64,000 nt of DNA, taken from positions 1 through 64,000 of the forward strand of contig JALMLS010000336.1 of the NCBI GenBank assembly GCA_038496445.1, written 5' to 3'. The DNA is from Trichosphaerium sp. ATCC 40318 (taxonomy: Eukaryota > Discosea > Flabellinia > Trichosidae). The notes beneath the pieces were generated by a model. The model saw nothing but the letters and a program-made list of their open reading frames with translations. It made no database searches and was not told where the DNA came from. A program made the translations under genes and the position numbers. Shown here piece after piece: positions 1 through 11,449 of the stretch; position 1 is the first letter of the stretch; every line of letters begins with the position of its first letter.

Positions 1-150
1 AATTGTATTGTTGCCAGCTTGTTTACTAGCAGTGTTAACATCTTCATATGTAATATTTGCGTAAGAACTCCTTCAAAGAAGCCTGGCAAGAATCAAAAGG
101 AGATACAACAATCAATTAAGATGGCAGACTACATTGAAGTATGTTAGTTT
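1..150 (+). CDS. possible 3' exon of a truncated plus-strand gene
   Basis: Frame 1 is open from the first base to a TAG at 148-150. It would encode about 49 residues ending in a basic stretch (KKPGKNQKEIQQSIK) and MADYIEVC. No family is recognised. The GTATGT at the end could instead be an intron donor. With no upstream sequence this may be a chance open frame, so the call is weak. Confidence 0.2.
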
Positions 151-209
151 GTTTGTAAGGCGTAACCAAAGTACATCAACGTCAAATTCACCGCAGTGCT
201 ACATTTAGT

Positions 210-3200
210 TTAAAGTAGGATCAGTGCTGCAACTATGGCACATAACGTTGATTTCACAATCACTGTTGCAATGCTCTGCCCTATTGAGTATTTTAGTAAG
301 CTTAACTATATTTTGTTTTTTACCTTGGTTGGTGTCCTGGTAACTTGAGAAGAACACTTGTTTTGTCCGTTAGTTTCAAGACTTGGGCCTGCAAAGATAC
401 TACGCCAAAATGTGTCTACCGTAAAGTAGTTAGAACCTTTTTAAATCACGTGTATCGACATACCCAATTTCAACTCATTTGTAGAACTTTTTACGACATT
501 AATTCGTAGCATGTACTCTACACCTACTAGGAATTAATACAAAAATGATCGTAAGTATAACGTACCATCTGATATGTCATGTCCAATAGACACTGGCATA
601 TCTATATGCCCTTCACCATCAATTACAACCTGGCTTGCACCTCCTCGCCATAGAGTATTACTTTCCTTGAGAACATCCAAGTCAAGAATTAAAGGCTCAT
701 CTACTCTATATGCCACAATCAGATCGAATGTCTGACCTCCTAACACAATCTTTAGCACTTCTGTTTATACAAACCATGAGCCATTTACATACGTTTGCTA
801 GGAATTTTTGTGACATTCATCTCTAGACATAAAGCAATCGCAGGTACAGGTTCTACTTAAAGTATACTTAACAACGTATAATACATGATGAACTGTACCA
901 GCACTAGGGGCTGAAGGCGCAGTTGGAGCTTTTGGAGCTGTAGGAGTATTTGATTGTGATCTGTTGTTGGAGTATGCGTTGGGGCAGCCGTTGTAGGAGG
1001 AGGCATAGGTGGTACTACACGTTGCATACTACAAGGATTGTCACTTTCAAAAGCGTTCGTGCCTGCTTGTAAAGTGAAAGAAGGTGCAGGTAGCCATGGC
1101 TCCTAGTTGTAAGTTTGTTAGAACAGGACCTATTTTTAAGTGTGTACTTGTGAAGATAATTTGTTGTACAGGTACACAATGCCAAAGTTGTTGTTAGCAT
1201 AGGATACACTCTGAACAGTAATATGTTGTGATACTTCTAGTGTCAACATGCTTCATTACACCATCTCTCAATACTGTTGTAGCATTAGCTACAGGTATAT
1301 GACTAATGTTGAGTTAATGTGGCTTTGTTCTTTGTTGCTGTTAAAGCGAGATAGAAATTGTTAATAGAAAACACGCACACTACGTTGTTAATATCAACAA
1401 CCTCAAACCTTATAAAACAGTCAGTTAACTGAAAATATTACTAGCATGTACCCAGCACACTGAGATGTAAGAGGACTAGTCCACTCAGGACATACAGCTG
1501 ACATATTCAAGTACAGTCCATCAGCTACTGTATCATCATAAAAGAACACTGTGACAACAGTAGGTGTAGCAGGTACCGTCATGACCTAAAAGGAAAAATA
1601 ATAAGTATGATATGATGTTCATTGTTTCAAGTAAGCTGTACAGGTGTTGCTTCAAAGTAGTGCGCTACAGGTCCATATGCATTTTCTGAAGTGTTATATA
1701 TCATTCGAGATATCACACGTTCCATACGTTCACCTACTTGTAACTTGTAACGAGGGTGAATAGCACCGCCGGGGCTGAAAAGATCATAAAGATCAAGACC
1801 ACTTGCAAACCTTATCATAAAGTAAGTTCATTTTAGTGTCTTCATTTACTTACCCAACATCATCCAATTCACATGCTTCACGTTGTGCTATTCGCATAGA
1901 AGATATGGATAATTCTGGTTCCACTGGGTATGGTACTAGGTTCATGAAGACGAAAGGGAATGAAGCTCCAGTTGCTGAACCTGCATCCCATTTTAGACGC
2001 CACTCCTTTATCATTTCTTTGACCAAGCACCCATACTGAACAGCAAATCCAGTAATAACATTCGTTTCTCCTTGGTACCATAAAGCACCAGTGATGGTCA
2101 TCTACAACAGAATGTAAGATATTCTTCAAAAGTTCAACTATTCATACCTTTGTAAGCGGAAACATCATAGCGCCCCAATTACGAGTTTTGCTTCCATCAG
2201 CCTCAGTGTGGGGACATTTACTTAGTACTGAGGCACTGACCATGACTACAGTAAGTTAGCATTGAATGAGAATAGGCCTTGAAGAATAAAGTGTTCACGT
2301 GCCTCAATTGAAGACCCGCCAAATGCACTTGTTATCAAACCAACAGGTATGCCTGTACGTCTATGTAAAGCTCTTCCAAAGTACCAACAAACACCACTGA
2401 ATCCTAGATCGTCAAATCTATCAACAGAGTCTGGTGACGAAGGAACCCAGCCTTGCCAAATAGTATTGAATTCTTGGAGTTCCTTAGCAATCAATGTCAG
2501 TTTTACCACCTTCTTTTTGTTTACTTACAATGTTGCTTCCAGTAAGTCTACCAACAGTAAATAACCGGATTCCTGGGATCCCTGCTTGTGGACGTAGAGC
2601 CATAAAGTCACTTGTCTCGGAGAATAACCACTCCATGTTACTGGAAAGTATACAAATTACACCCAAGAATGCTTTTTTTTTACCTTTGTCCACTACAAAC
2701 GAACACATCTCCAAACGTTACATCCTTTGTATAACTATTCAATACTCTCTTACGAAAATATACAAGTACTACTTACTGTAATTTCATCCTCAGAGTATCA
2801 TTGATGCCAGGTAATGAGAAGATTACTTTTGCACGTATTCTAAATGTTGTAAACAATTACATGTCAAATAAAAAAAACCGCTTGACACGCACGTGTGGGT
2901 ACCACCAGCAGGTTGAGGAGGCTGTCTAACATTCCACCTACCCTGAAAGAGTTATGTAAATGTTATATTTATGTGTAGTTATTACCAGTTCATCTGCGGT
3001 AGTAGTGTATTCAACGAGTCCAAAAGTCACAATTACCTATGTTTACAAATTTAAAAAATGCACTCAACACCTCTTCAAATACATACTTCATCCCCTGAAA
3101 CAGCTTTACCCCCATAGCTTGCTTGGGTGCTCTATGAAGTACCATATGACTTCCCATAGCGTTCGAAAACAGATCCTTGCAAGTAGAGTTAACTCGAAGC

Positions 3201-3662
3201 TTCAAACAACAACACATACGCAGCCTTTGCAACTGTAGGCGTGAGTCACAGCAGTTGTACATTCTCCAGGGGTTGTAGAGCAAATTTGGTACAAAGGTTT
3301 AGCTGGACCACAGTAATCTGCACCAGACTCTATTTTTGCAGCGTATACGCGCCCAGATGGCGCAGGAGTGCATTTGCCGCAGTTGCTAAAGATTTTGTGC
3401 GCTTGTACTTCTTCGTTGGTGCACGGAGCGATTGGGAATTCATTTACGCTGTTCTTGGTGCTGTCCATGTACAAGGCTTTTGGATACCGTCAACTGTTTG
3501 AAATCCTCTATTGCAACAATTACGCGTAAAACTTCCGCTACCGTCGTTACAAACGGAAAACTGGACTTGAAACGCAGTATTGCATCTGTACAGAAGATTA
3601 TGCTGAGATTTCACTGTACTGGTTACTAGTAGAAGCAGTACGCTAACACAGAACCAGTGCAT
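210..3662 (-). CDS. sialate O-acetylesterase-like secreted esterase with C-terminal membrane anchor
   Basis: Family members remove O-acetyl groups from sugars such as sialic acid. The start at 3662 gives a signal peptide (MHWFCVSVLLLLVTS). A cysteine-rich region of about 130 residues follows, then the esterase domain: GSHMVLHRAP near 3130, GRWNVRQPP near 2940, the nucleophile motif SGQSNMEW near 2660, VGLITSAFGGSSIEA near 2310, TGALWYQGETN near 2070, GAIHPRYK near 1750 and EPWLPAPSF near 1110. A Pro/Thr linker then leads to a small beta-rich module (YRVDEPLILDLD, 534-730) and a final hydrophobic tail (VIVKSTLCAIVAALILL) before the stop at 210-212. About a dozen introns were inferred from frame and motif continuity, including one of only 20 nt (3200-3219). 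Frame joins near 3460-3490, 1270-1330 and 950 are not fully resolved. Acetyl-xylan esterases of the same superfamily are an alternative specificity. Confidence 0.8.
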
Positions 3663-4100
3663 AGCTCTTGGTTGTTTTTTATAATTAGTAAGAGCAGCAG
3701 ATTTGGAAAATGTTGCATTAAACGAAATCTTTGGCAAGTGGCTAGAAGTTGGTCGTCCGCTACAAAAATCTGTAGACAGAAAGGCAAGGTGGGAATTAAG
3801 TAGACGGCTCGACCCAGTACGACTTATTCGCTAAATCTAGATTGATCGCGTCTTAATTCCAGCAAAACCCATACGTTGCCGTATCTTAGCTCTTCGCAAG
3901 CAAAGTAATCGCTTGTATAAGTTCTTGGTCACAATTTCACGCCTAACGCTTCGACAGTACATCTCAAGGTATCACAACAAGACTTTTGCTTTGTGGGGAG
4001 GCGTTCCAGTAAAGGAGACGATGCGATATGTACCATTTATTTGCGCAGGTATCACGTTTTTTTAAGCCGTTACAAACGAGTTTTTAATTAGAAATAGTGA
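3663..4100. promoter_or_regulatory. shared upstream region of divergent genes
   Basis: About 440 bases separate the start of the minus-strand esterase from the first ATG of the plus-strand GH43-like gene, so it should hold both promoters. No motif stands out. A short ATG-led exon at about 4023-4050 followed by an intron-like stretch could be a leader exon of the GH43-like gene, but it does not splice in frame. Confidence 0.35.
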
Positions 4101-4519
4101 ATGGGTAAGGGACCTTACTCTTTTTGGAATCCAAAACCTATTTTTCAAGGTTCAAATGGAGTAGAAGTTGTACCCATTGAAGATCCTTATATGTGGAAGG
4201 ATAACCGTGGATACCATATGCTTGTACACGCTGAACGCAATACTCCATACGTAGGAGGGTAAGCTATTTGAATATAGATGAGTACAACAGTAATGTTATC
4301 AAACAAGGTATGGCTATTCTGAAGATGCTTATAATTGGGTATACTCTCCAGCAGCATACGCTAGAAGTCACATTTGAAGGAGGACTATTGAAGAAATACA
4401 AAAGACGTGAGCGACCACAAATATATGTCGAGCAAGGGGAACCACCTTACATTTTTAATGGTGTAGAATTACCTGATGCTGGTGCTGCATCTTATACTGC
4501 TGTACAGCAATTCAAATAA
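4101..4519 (+). CDS. GH43-like five-bladed propeller fragment or small glycosidase-like protein
   Basis: Exon 1 (4101-4258) encodes GPYSFWNPKPIF, then EDPYMWKDNRGYHMLVH and GG. Exon 2 starts after AAACAAG near 4310 with GYGYSEDAYNWVYSPAAY and then, one frame over, EVTFEGG, KRRERPQIY and FNGVELPDA, ending at TAA 4517-4519. This order (EDP, DxRGxxHML, GGH/YxxSxDG, RRERP, FNG) matches the C-terminal part of eukaryotic GH43-like arabinosidase/xylosidase-fold proteins. The phase-2 intron 4259 to about 4310 is clear. A single extra base near 4360 breaks the frame between SPAAY and LEV, so the gene is either mutated or carries an assembly indel. No signal peptide is visible from this ATG, so an upstream exon may be missing. 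Confidence 0.6.
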
Positions 4520-5049
4520 ACTCATTCTCATGCCACATCTACAATAGATTGCATTATTTACAGGCAGGCATAGAAGAGGAAAGCTCGTTGCTGGTAATTT
4601 CTGTTTGTTCGTTGAACTAGCATATCAAACTATCACTTGTTGCCCAGTGCTGTTCAATGGTAATGACCATACTTACACGTGCTTTTGAAAAATGTAAATT
4701 GCAGCAGTTTTATCCAACAAGCAAATGCTACGTATTTGTACTTTATTTTTTCTTTTCAGTATATTTTCATTTTTGCGAATGCTATTGTAGAGCAGGTGTA
4801 TTGTCGTGCATTGCTCTCTTTAGCTATGTACGGTGGAGCAGGCTCTATATATCTTGTCTGATACAAATCATGGCTTATGTGATCTTTGCGAATATCTACA
4901 AAAAGAAACAAAGTTGAGACATCAAGTAGTGATGAACAGATATTTCAACCTTTACTTTACATAAACATGTAACAGAATTTTCAGTAGCCAATTACAACCA
5001 ATAATACATGTTCAATTAAATTTTGATTACTTCCAGATGAGTCCATCTC
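4520..5049. other. intergenic, convergent gene ends
   Basis: These 530 bases lie between two gene 3' ends. Open frames here look like random AT-rich sequence with hydrophobic translations and no motif. I see no RNA gene or repeat. Confidence 0.5.
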
Positions 5050-6290
5050 TTATTTCCCTATTCTTTGCTTAAGCATTCGGTTTAAAGATCCATCTTCATT
5101 CCATTCCTTGTACAGACCTTTCTCTAAACCATTGATAAACTCACATTCAACATGTTGCTGTCCATTTCTATGCCATTGTTTAAAAACACCATCCTTTTTA
5201 CCATCATTAAATGTACAATGAATATGGAGTTGTCCATTATCATAATACTGTTTGAAATCCCCGTTCCTTTCATCATCAGTGTAAATACACTCCAACTCAA
5301 TCACACCATTCTCATGCCATTGCTTACTCTCACCTAATTTTTTACCATTTACATACATACACTGCATAGTAAGTTGTCCATTCTCATACCACTGCTTAAA
5401 CATACCATTTTCCTTACCATCAACATACGTACTTTGTATTTGTAGTTGTCCATCCTCGTACCACTCTTTATACTCGCCATTCTCTTTACCATCAACAAAC
5501 ATACTCTGTATAATAATATTACCATTTTCATACCATTCTCTATGCATACCATTTTCTTTACCACCAGAAAAAGTACACTGGATATTAAGTTGTCCATTGT
5601 CATACCATTCTTTGTACTCACCATCTATTTCACCACCAACATAAGTACACTCTATTCCTAGTGTACCATTATCATGCCATTGCTTGAAATGTCCATTTTC
5701 TTTGTTGTTAACATAAACAATTTGGATACTAAGTTGTCCATTCTTATGCCATTCTTCGAATAATCCTTCTTTTTTATCATCAACAAACATCCACTTGCAT
5801 TTAAGTTGTCCACTCTTAAACCACTTGAAATACTCTCCTTGTTTTTTACCATTAACAAACATACATTGACCAAGCAACTGTCCACATTCATAATACTGCT
5901 TGAACTCACCATGCTTCTTACCATCAACAAAAGTAAACTCAGTCCTCAGTTGACCACCCAAATACCAACTTCTATAATCACTATTTTCTTTACCATTTAC
6001 ATAAGTAAAGTTTCTCTTTAGTTGCCCATTCTTGAACCACTGTTTAAACTCACCATCTTTTTTATCATTAACATACATATACTCTGTCTCAAGCTGTCCG
6101 TCCTCACACCATTGTTTGAATTCACCATTTTTTCTCCCATTGGCATACATACACTGTATATTAATCTGTCCATTCTTATACCACGTCTTGTAATACCCAT
6201 TCAACTTTCCATTGATAACATTGAATTGTTGCTCTATTTTTCCGTCTGGGAACCATTTTAACCAAATACCATTGGGTACAAGCTCATTAT
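5050..6290 (-). repeat. coding tandem array of ~69-bp MORN-2 units
   Basis: The DNA shows regularly spaced units of about 69 bases. Each contains a plus-strand 'TGTCCATT...TACCA' block (coding NGQ and W on the minus strand). Units are divergent at third positions, so the array is selected at protein level rather than recently amplified. Confidence 0.7.
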
Positions 6291-6480
6291 TGTAGTGAGT
6301 ATTGATTGCAGCTCTTTTTGATAGCACGTGATACTTATTAAACACTTCTGCATTGAAAGTACATAAATATACTTGAATATCACTTGGTAGGTCTAATATA
6401 CTGCTACAAGTAGTATCTTGTACAAGACATAGACCTCTCTTTGGCAGCACGTCAATTTCTGAGTTATCTAAGGTAACCAT
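5050..6480 (-). CDS. F-box-like protein with about 18-20 MORN-2 (YwqK-type) repeats, intronless
   Basis: One uninterrupted frame of about 476 residues from ATG at 6480. The N-terminal ~60 residues (LPSDIQVYL, EVFNKYHVLSKRAA) resemble an F-box-like helix set. The rest is a tandem array of about 23-residue units with the pattern NGQL..(Q/E)C.YVNGKK.GEFKQWY, the MORN-2 variant found in bacterial YwqK antitoxin-type proteins and widespread in large DNA viruses of amoebae. Such repeats form beta-hairpin ladders. F-box domains recruit targets to SCF ubiquitin ligases in eukaryotes. The target here is unknown. It lacks introns while nearly all neighbours have them, which fits gene capture from an intron-poor source or retroposition. 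A second copy of this architecture lies at 55.6-56.2 kb. Confidence 0.8.
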   Translation of the reverse strand: MVTLDNSEIDVLPKRGLCLVQDTTCSSILDLPSDIQVYLCTFNAEVFNKYHVLSKRAAINTHYNNELVPNGIWLKWFPDGKIEQQFNVINGKLNGYYKTWYKNGQINIQCMYANGRKNGEFKQWCEDGQLETEYMYVNDKKDGEFKQWFKNGQLKRNFTYVNGKENSDYRSWYLGGQLRTEFTFVDGKKHGEFKQYYECGQLLGQCMFVNGKKQGEYFKWFKSGQLKCKWMFVDDKKEGLFEEWHKNGQLSIQIVYVNNKENGHFKQWHDNGTLGIECTYVGGEIDGEYKEWYDNGQLNIQCTFSGGKENGMHREWYENGNIIIQSMFVDGKENGEYKEWYEDGQLQIQSTYVDGKENGMFKQWYENGQLTMQCMYVNGKKLGESKQWHENGVIELECIYTDDERNGDFKQYYDNGQLHIHCTFNDGKKDGVFKQWHRNGQQHVECEFINGLEKGLYKEWNEDGSLNRMLKQRIGK

Positions 6481-6483
6481 CAA

Positions 6484-7312
6484 TAAATTAGATTACAACA
6501 TGAAAACAAACTAATCAACAAACGTTTCTAGCGCTATATTGGAGTTTTAGAGCATTAAAAAATACTCTCATTGCATGTAACAAGCTAGGTATACTACTTA
6601 TGCTCATCTCCGATGAGAACGGAAATGTATAGCTGTGAAAAATATGATGCAAGGGTTTTTTCAAAAAGTGATTGGTTTCACACTTGTACAACATTGATGT
6701 GGTTTTTGTGTTAGGCCGTAAAAGGAGATGATTTTTATAAGGCGAGGATGTCTTATCTAGGGTTGCTGGGAGATATGTAACGAAGATTTTGTACCGCTAA
6801 CATAAAGGAAAAAAAAAATCACGTGGACTAATTACAACTCTTTATCATCTCTTTTTACGGTCTAACAGTTGCGCTCATAAATAGACGGTTCATATTCATT
6901 TTGTTGTGGGTTTTCGTTAAAACTTCAGTAAAAAAGTAATAGTGTGGTATTTGCGCGTATTAAATAGCGGTAACGATGTTTTTGCTTTAAACGAGTTAAA
7001 AACAATTGGGTTCTGTTTTTCATGAGAAGCTCTTTTCTGCGATGTATTTAGTCTTTTGCGTACGTGAACTCATCTTTGTCGACTGAATTGCGTCTGATGG
7101 ACTAATAAAGCCTATGTTGGTTAGTTTTATAGTATTTTAAACAAATAATAAACTAGAGCATACCGAAGCTATACTGCCTTGTTTGTGCGAACTTCAATCT
7201 ATTAACTAGAGGTACACTACCTCCTCAATTTAGTTCAGGAGCCAAATGATTGTGGGAACAAATAAAAGTCAACTCAGGTAACGAATTGGTGTCAAAAAAT
7301 AAAGTTAAAACG
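6484..7312. promoter_or_regulatory. divergent intergenic region
   Basis: About 830 bases lie between the start of the minus-strand F-box/MORN gene and the plus-strand FHA gene A. There is one CACGTG (6820). No tRNA-like fold or convincing open frame was seen. Confidence 0.4.
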
Positions 7313-9374
7313 ATGATTCACACTTTCAGTTTAAAACGTGTTTCCTATGACGGCACTCTTGAACTTAGGTAAGAAGCAGATGAACCCATTTTAACCGTTT
7401 TTTTTTTAATGGTTACGTTGTTTTTGATGCCATCCCTTGTTCCGCGCGTTTATTGTCTTTAGCGAAGGAAAACACGTGATTGGGAGAAATAAACTTGGAG
7501 TCACATCCAAAACAGTATCGAGGAAAGTATTCGCGCTTATAGTTACTCCCTCAGACGTGACAATCTATGTTGAGGTACGTTCACAACAATAACGTACTTT
7601 TCTCCCTTGTTCTTTCTTTTTCCTTTACCTTGGATAAAGTAGAGCACAAGTGGTGATTGCGAATTAGTCTATGTTTATTTTTTTTTTGTTGTTGTTGAGT
7701 GTTTTTTATCTACTGTGTAGCCTGAATCCAAAAACGATATGTTTATTCGTGGAGTAAAACTAGAGAAAGGAACCCAAGTGCGTGACTCCATCTATTAAAA
7801 ACAAACATAATTAAAGTAACTTTTGTTCGATAGCTCGTTGCTCCTTTAGATGAGTATATTCAAGTTGATTCCAAAGGATGTGGTACAACTTATGTAATCT
7901 CTATAGTATCTTCTGAGGCAGTTAAACCGCCTGAGCCGCCACCACCTGTGCCTCAACTGAAGTACTTGCGCCAACAAAAAAGTTTATAGTAAACTCTCTA
8001 ACGAAGCGTTCTTAGACTTGTTGTGGCATCTGATTATACTGACATACCTGAACTACCAGCTCCTCAAAAGTACATTGATCTCATTTATACTTTACACTCT
8101 AACAACAACGCAGAATTGTCGTACAAAAAGAAAGAGCAGTAGAGTCAGAGGAAGACATTTTTGTTGATTCTCAAAAAGAAACTGACGCAGAAAACCAACC
8201 TGGCTCGTACGTCTACACGTCATACAAAAACCTCCTTACTCCGGGTTTTCCAGGCAAGCTGAAACTCAAATTCATTCCCAAAACTTTCTTGATATAGACG
8301 AATTGCTTGGTATAACCAATGAACACCAACAAGTTGAAATAAAACAAGAACTTGAGGCAGTCACTAAAAAAGTGGAAACACCTTCTAAAAAAAGAAAAAA
8401 ACGCTATGCACGTGCTTCTTATACAATGATATTTTTTTGAATGACGTGATTGTTTCCTTAGATTGAATACGAAGACCTTGAAAGCGACAATGACCTATCA
8501 TACATGAACTATACTCCGAACCGTACAAAGCCGCAAGGGCATCCAAATGATGAACCAATAGATGTTGATGATATCGAGCCCCAAAGGAAAAGAGATCCAC
8601 CGAAAAAAACGGGTTCTATTCGGAAAACAAAGGCTACTGGGAAGAAAGTTAAACCGTCCTTCATTCCATATCAGTGCGCTAAGAAATCAGGTTACAGTCC
8701 AAAAAAAGGATCGTTCAAGCGGGCACTAGCTAGAGGAGGAATGATTGTCGTGGATTCTAACGAAAGTCTTTCATTGTCAGAAAGCTCTGATGATTATAGC
8801 GCTGATTCATTCGTACCCCTACAACAAGAAAACACACCAATTTCTCTATCCATATCTGGTGCGGTTAAAAAAGATGTGGAAAAAAAGTCATTTTGACAGT
8901 ACTAACCTACAACAACTTTCTAGAAAGTGAAGAGGAAGAAGACAAAGAATTTGATTTGGAAGATAATGAGAGTTCTCAAAACAGCATTGACAAATTAAAT
9001 AAGGCCAAAGAACTTGAAAATGAGGAATCTCTTAGAGACATATTAAGGGTAAGATACCAACAAAACAAACAAAAGAAAGAAAAAACCAAGAAAAAAACTT
9101 TTCCACGCACCACTGCAATTATCTATCGAAGCTATTCAAACTTATCTCTTCATATCTTATATTATTTTAGCATTACCATTACTTCATGAGCGAATCAGAT
9201 TCTTCCTCAAATGAATCTGATGGAGATTTCGTTTTAGATTTCGAAGAAGAAGATATTATTTTTCCTCCACGCAAAAAGTTTAGATACTGGAAGAACGAAG
9301 CACTGAAAAAAGGATTCAGCCCACAAAAGAGATTAGCGTATGTTATTGCCGAGAAAAGAAGGAAAAGCCTGTAA
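7313..9374 (+). CDS. FHA-domain nuclear protein with SPKK-type motifs (gene A)
   Basis: Exons: 7313-7368, 7463-7574, 7721-7777, 7834 onward, several more, then 8462-8858, 8924-9048 and 9171-9374. The N-terminus (MIHTFSLKRVSYDGTLEL, GKHVIGRNKLGVTS, SRKVFALIV) is an FHA phosphothreonine-binding domain. Its closest feel is the PNKP/APLF type of DNA-repair factors (IGR, then SR, then a final YVISIV strand). A Pro-rich linker (KPPEPPPPVP), acidic segments and basic blocks (SKKRKKR) follow, with repeated motifs SPKKGSFKR and FSPQKRLA. Splice phases agree except at the exon before 8462, where the A-rich run 8382-8401 leaves the frame one base out. A paralogue (gene E) lies inverted at 17.6-19.0 kb and shares the first exon almost exactly. 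A nuclear, chromatin or repair role is inferred, not shown. Confidence 0.75.
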
Positions 9375-9911
9375 ATCACAGCAAACCTGTTTATGAAATA
9401 AACAGCTTAGCATTGTTACATTGTTCAAGGTCTCTCCGACTCCACTTTATCAACCACATACTACTTTTTCAGTGATTTAGTTCGATTGTCCTCAGAGTTC
9501 GTTCTCGGTATTGTTTGATGATCAGTATGTTTTAATTACTGCGTCACCCCTCATTCATCACTTTCACTGGTAGTAGCAAAGATAAAAGTACCGCTAAGAC
9601 CACCTTATCTTTGTTAAAGCGGCTGTTCTATTAAAAAGTTCAGTTCAGACAGGTATTATGGCGAGCATGCAATAAAGCTTACAAATTACATCACAAAATA
9701 TAGCTAGAAACAAAGCCAACATACTAAACTTACCTACAACTACCGAAGTGAGCCCTAAGGTTTAGAACTACAAGGAGAACTGCTGCAAGTTTGAGAATAA
9801 GCATTTTAACTTGCAAGAGCCCACAAGCACGTTTTCAATCACCACAAACCTGGTCAAAACAAAAAAAAACAAATGGCAGCCTGTTACAAAAGTTTTTCTT
9901 TTTTTTATTGT
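9375..9911. other. intergenic, convergent gene ends
   Basis: About 540 bases lie between the stop of FHA gene A and the stop of YJU2. Nothing recognisable was found apart from short A/T runs. Confidence 0.5.
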
Positions 9912-11449
9912 TTAATATGATACAAGACTACCAAGACCTAGTCCACCTGTTTCTTCTTCTTCTTCTTCTTTTTTCTTTACAACTGCACTTTTTTTCTTGA
10001 TAATAAACTTTGGTTTCTTTGATTTCCTTTCAGGCTTCTTTCTGATAATGAAAGAATGTTTTTTTGGATATGAGCTCTCTTTTTTTGGATCTTCCATAAT
10101 CGAAACAATTTCAGCTGCAGCTGCTTTTTTATCCTTAGGCATACGTGGTCCAGGTTTTTTAAAACCATCTTCACTTAGACGTTGCTTTTTTCTAGGCTTT
10201 AATAGTTCCTAAGAAGTAACGTAAGCCAAAAGGGAAACAGCATTGTGACGAGTAAAACATAAAAATAAAAAGCTTATTTCTTTTTTTGTTTCCGAGTGTT
10301 TTTGTAAATTAAAACTCTCAAGCAACAATATGAATTGTCATTAATCAAGGACATGATAAATAATCCGCTCGAGTTTGAACCATAATAATAGTTTTGATCA
10401 CCAAAAAAAAAAAAAAAGAAAGAAATGTCACAAAAAAAATTTAAATGTTTGTTTTCTCTTCATGCTTACCGCTTCCCAATTATCGTTATCAGAAACTCTT
10501 TTTTTCTTTGCTTGAGCTTGTAAGAAATTAGAGAATTTTGCAGATTCCTCTTCTGTTAAGCGGTCTGCCTCTTGAGCTTGTTTCATTAAATTTTCTTGAA
10601 TGACAGCTTCAATATCGACATTTTCATTTCTTGCATTTTCTGTTCGTATCTCATCTAATGCATCAAGAATATCCATCTCCTGCTTCGAATCTATTTTATA
10701 TTATTAATACACATTCATTTTAATAAAGATAAGAAACAAAGTCGCCTACAGAGGCGTACAAAACAGAATGAAAAGAAAAAAAATTAGTTCTTTACCTAAT
10801 GTTTTTGTTTCCAACTTTGTCATTGCGTCTCCTTCTTCAACTTGTTTCTTATCATCTCTGTGTTCCTATCATATAACGTATAAGTAATGAGATGATACTC
10901 AGGTAGCGTTAAAAGACTTCAGAAGGGCGTTAACTGATTAATTTGAACATACCTCCAATGCCTTTTCTTTTTTACGCCATTCTTCGACTAGACGTTGTCC
11001 GCCGGCTTCTACAATATAATCTGAATTCTTTGGGTCGGTTCTAAGCGTTAGTTCGCTAGCACAACGCGTGCATTTTAAATAAAAACGGTAAATCCTAATG
11101 CCAAGGTATTCTGCGCCTTCCACAGTTTCCTAGACGGTTTTAGAATATAATTAAAACGATTATTACCAATTTACCTTGCGAGCATTAAATTTACGTCCTC
11201 TACCCATATATTCGCCGCACGTAAAACATCTAAATACTGTGTAAACAAAATAATGGATTTCGCAATGCAATGTACCTTATACTGAACGGTATCATAGTCC
11301 TGACTTTATATTGATCATTTTTCGGCTTATTACCTTTGTAAACATTTAATACTCTGATAATCACATCAAAAACGATTCATACCGCGTGGTAATAACCTAG
11401 GGTCAAAGTCTGGTGGGTAATACTTGTTTAAAACCTTTCTCTCACCCAT
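9912..11449 (-). CDS. YJU2: YJU2/CWC16 (CCDC94) splicing factor
   Basis: YJU2 joins the catalytic spliceosome through the Prp19-associated complex and promotes the first splicing step. Translation starts at 11449 with MGERKVLNKYYPPDFDP, the invariant family N-terminus. Exon by exon it continues with NKPKNDQYKVRTMIPF, then FRCFTCGEYMGRGRKFNAR (first zinc-binding CxxC) and EYLGIRIYRFYLKCTRC (second CxxC), then TDPKNSDYIVEAG. Downstream exons encode a helical region (DILDALDEIRTENARN, 10428-10676) and a Lys/Glu-rich tail ending GLGLGSLVSY at the stop 9912-9914. About seven exons, with donors such as GTATGAAT, GTATAAGG and GTAAATTG. Length and motif order match the family, so this is the most secure call in the first third of the window. 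Confidence 0.93.

Noticed and set aside
5050-6480. CRISPR-like array suggested by regular ~69-bp spacing
   Set aside because: The periodicity is coding: units translate to MORN-2 repeats in one frame, and unit sequences diverge at silent positions.
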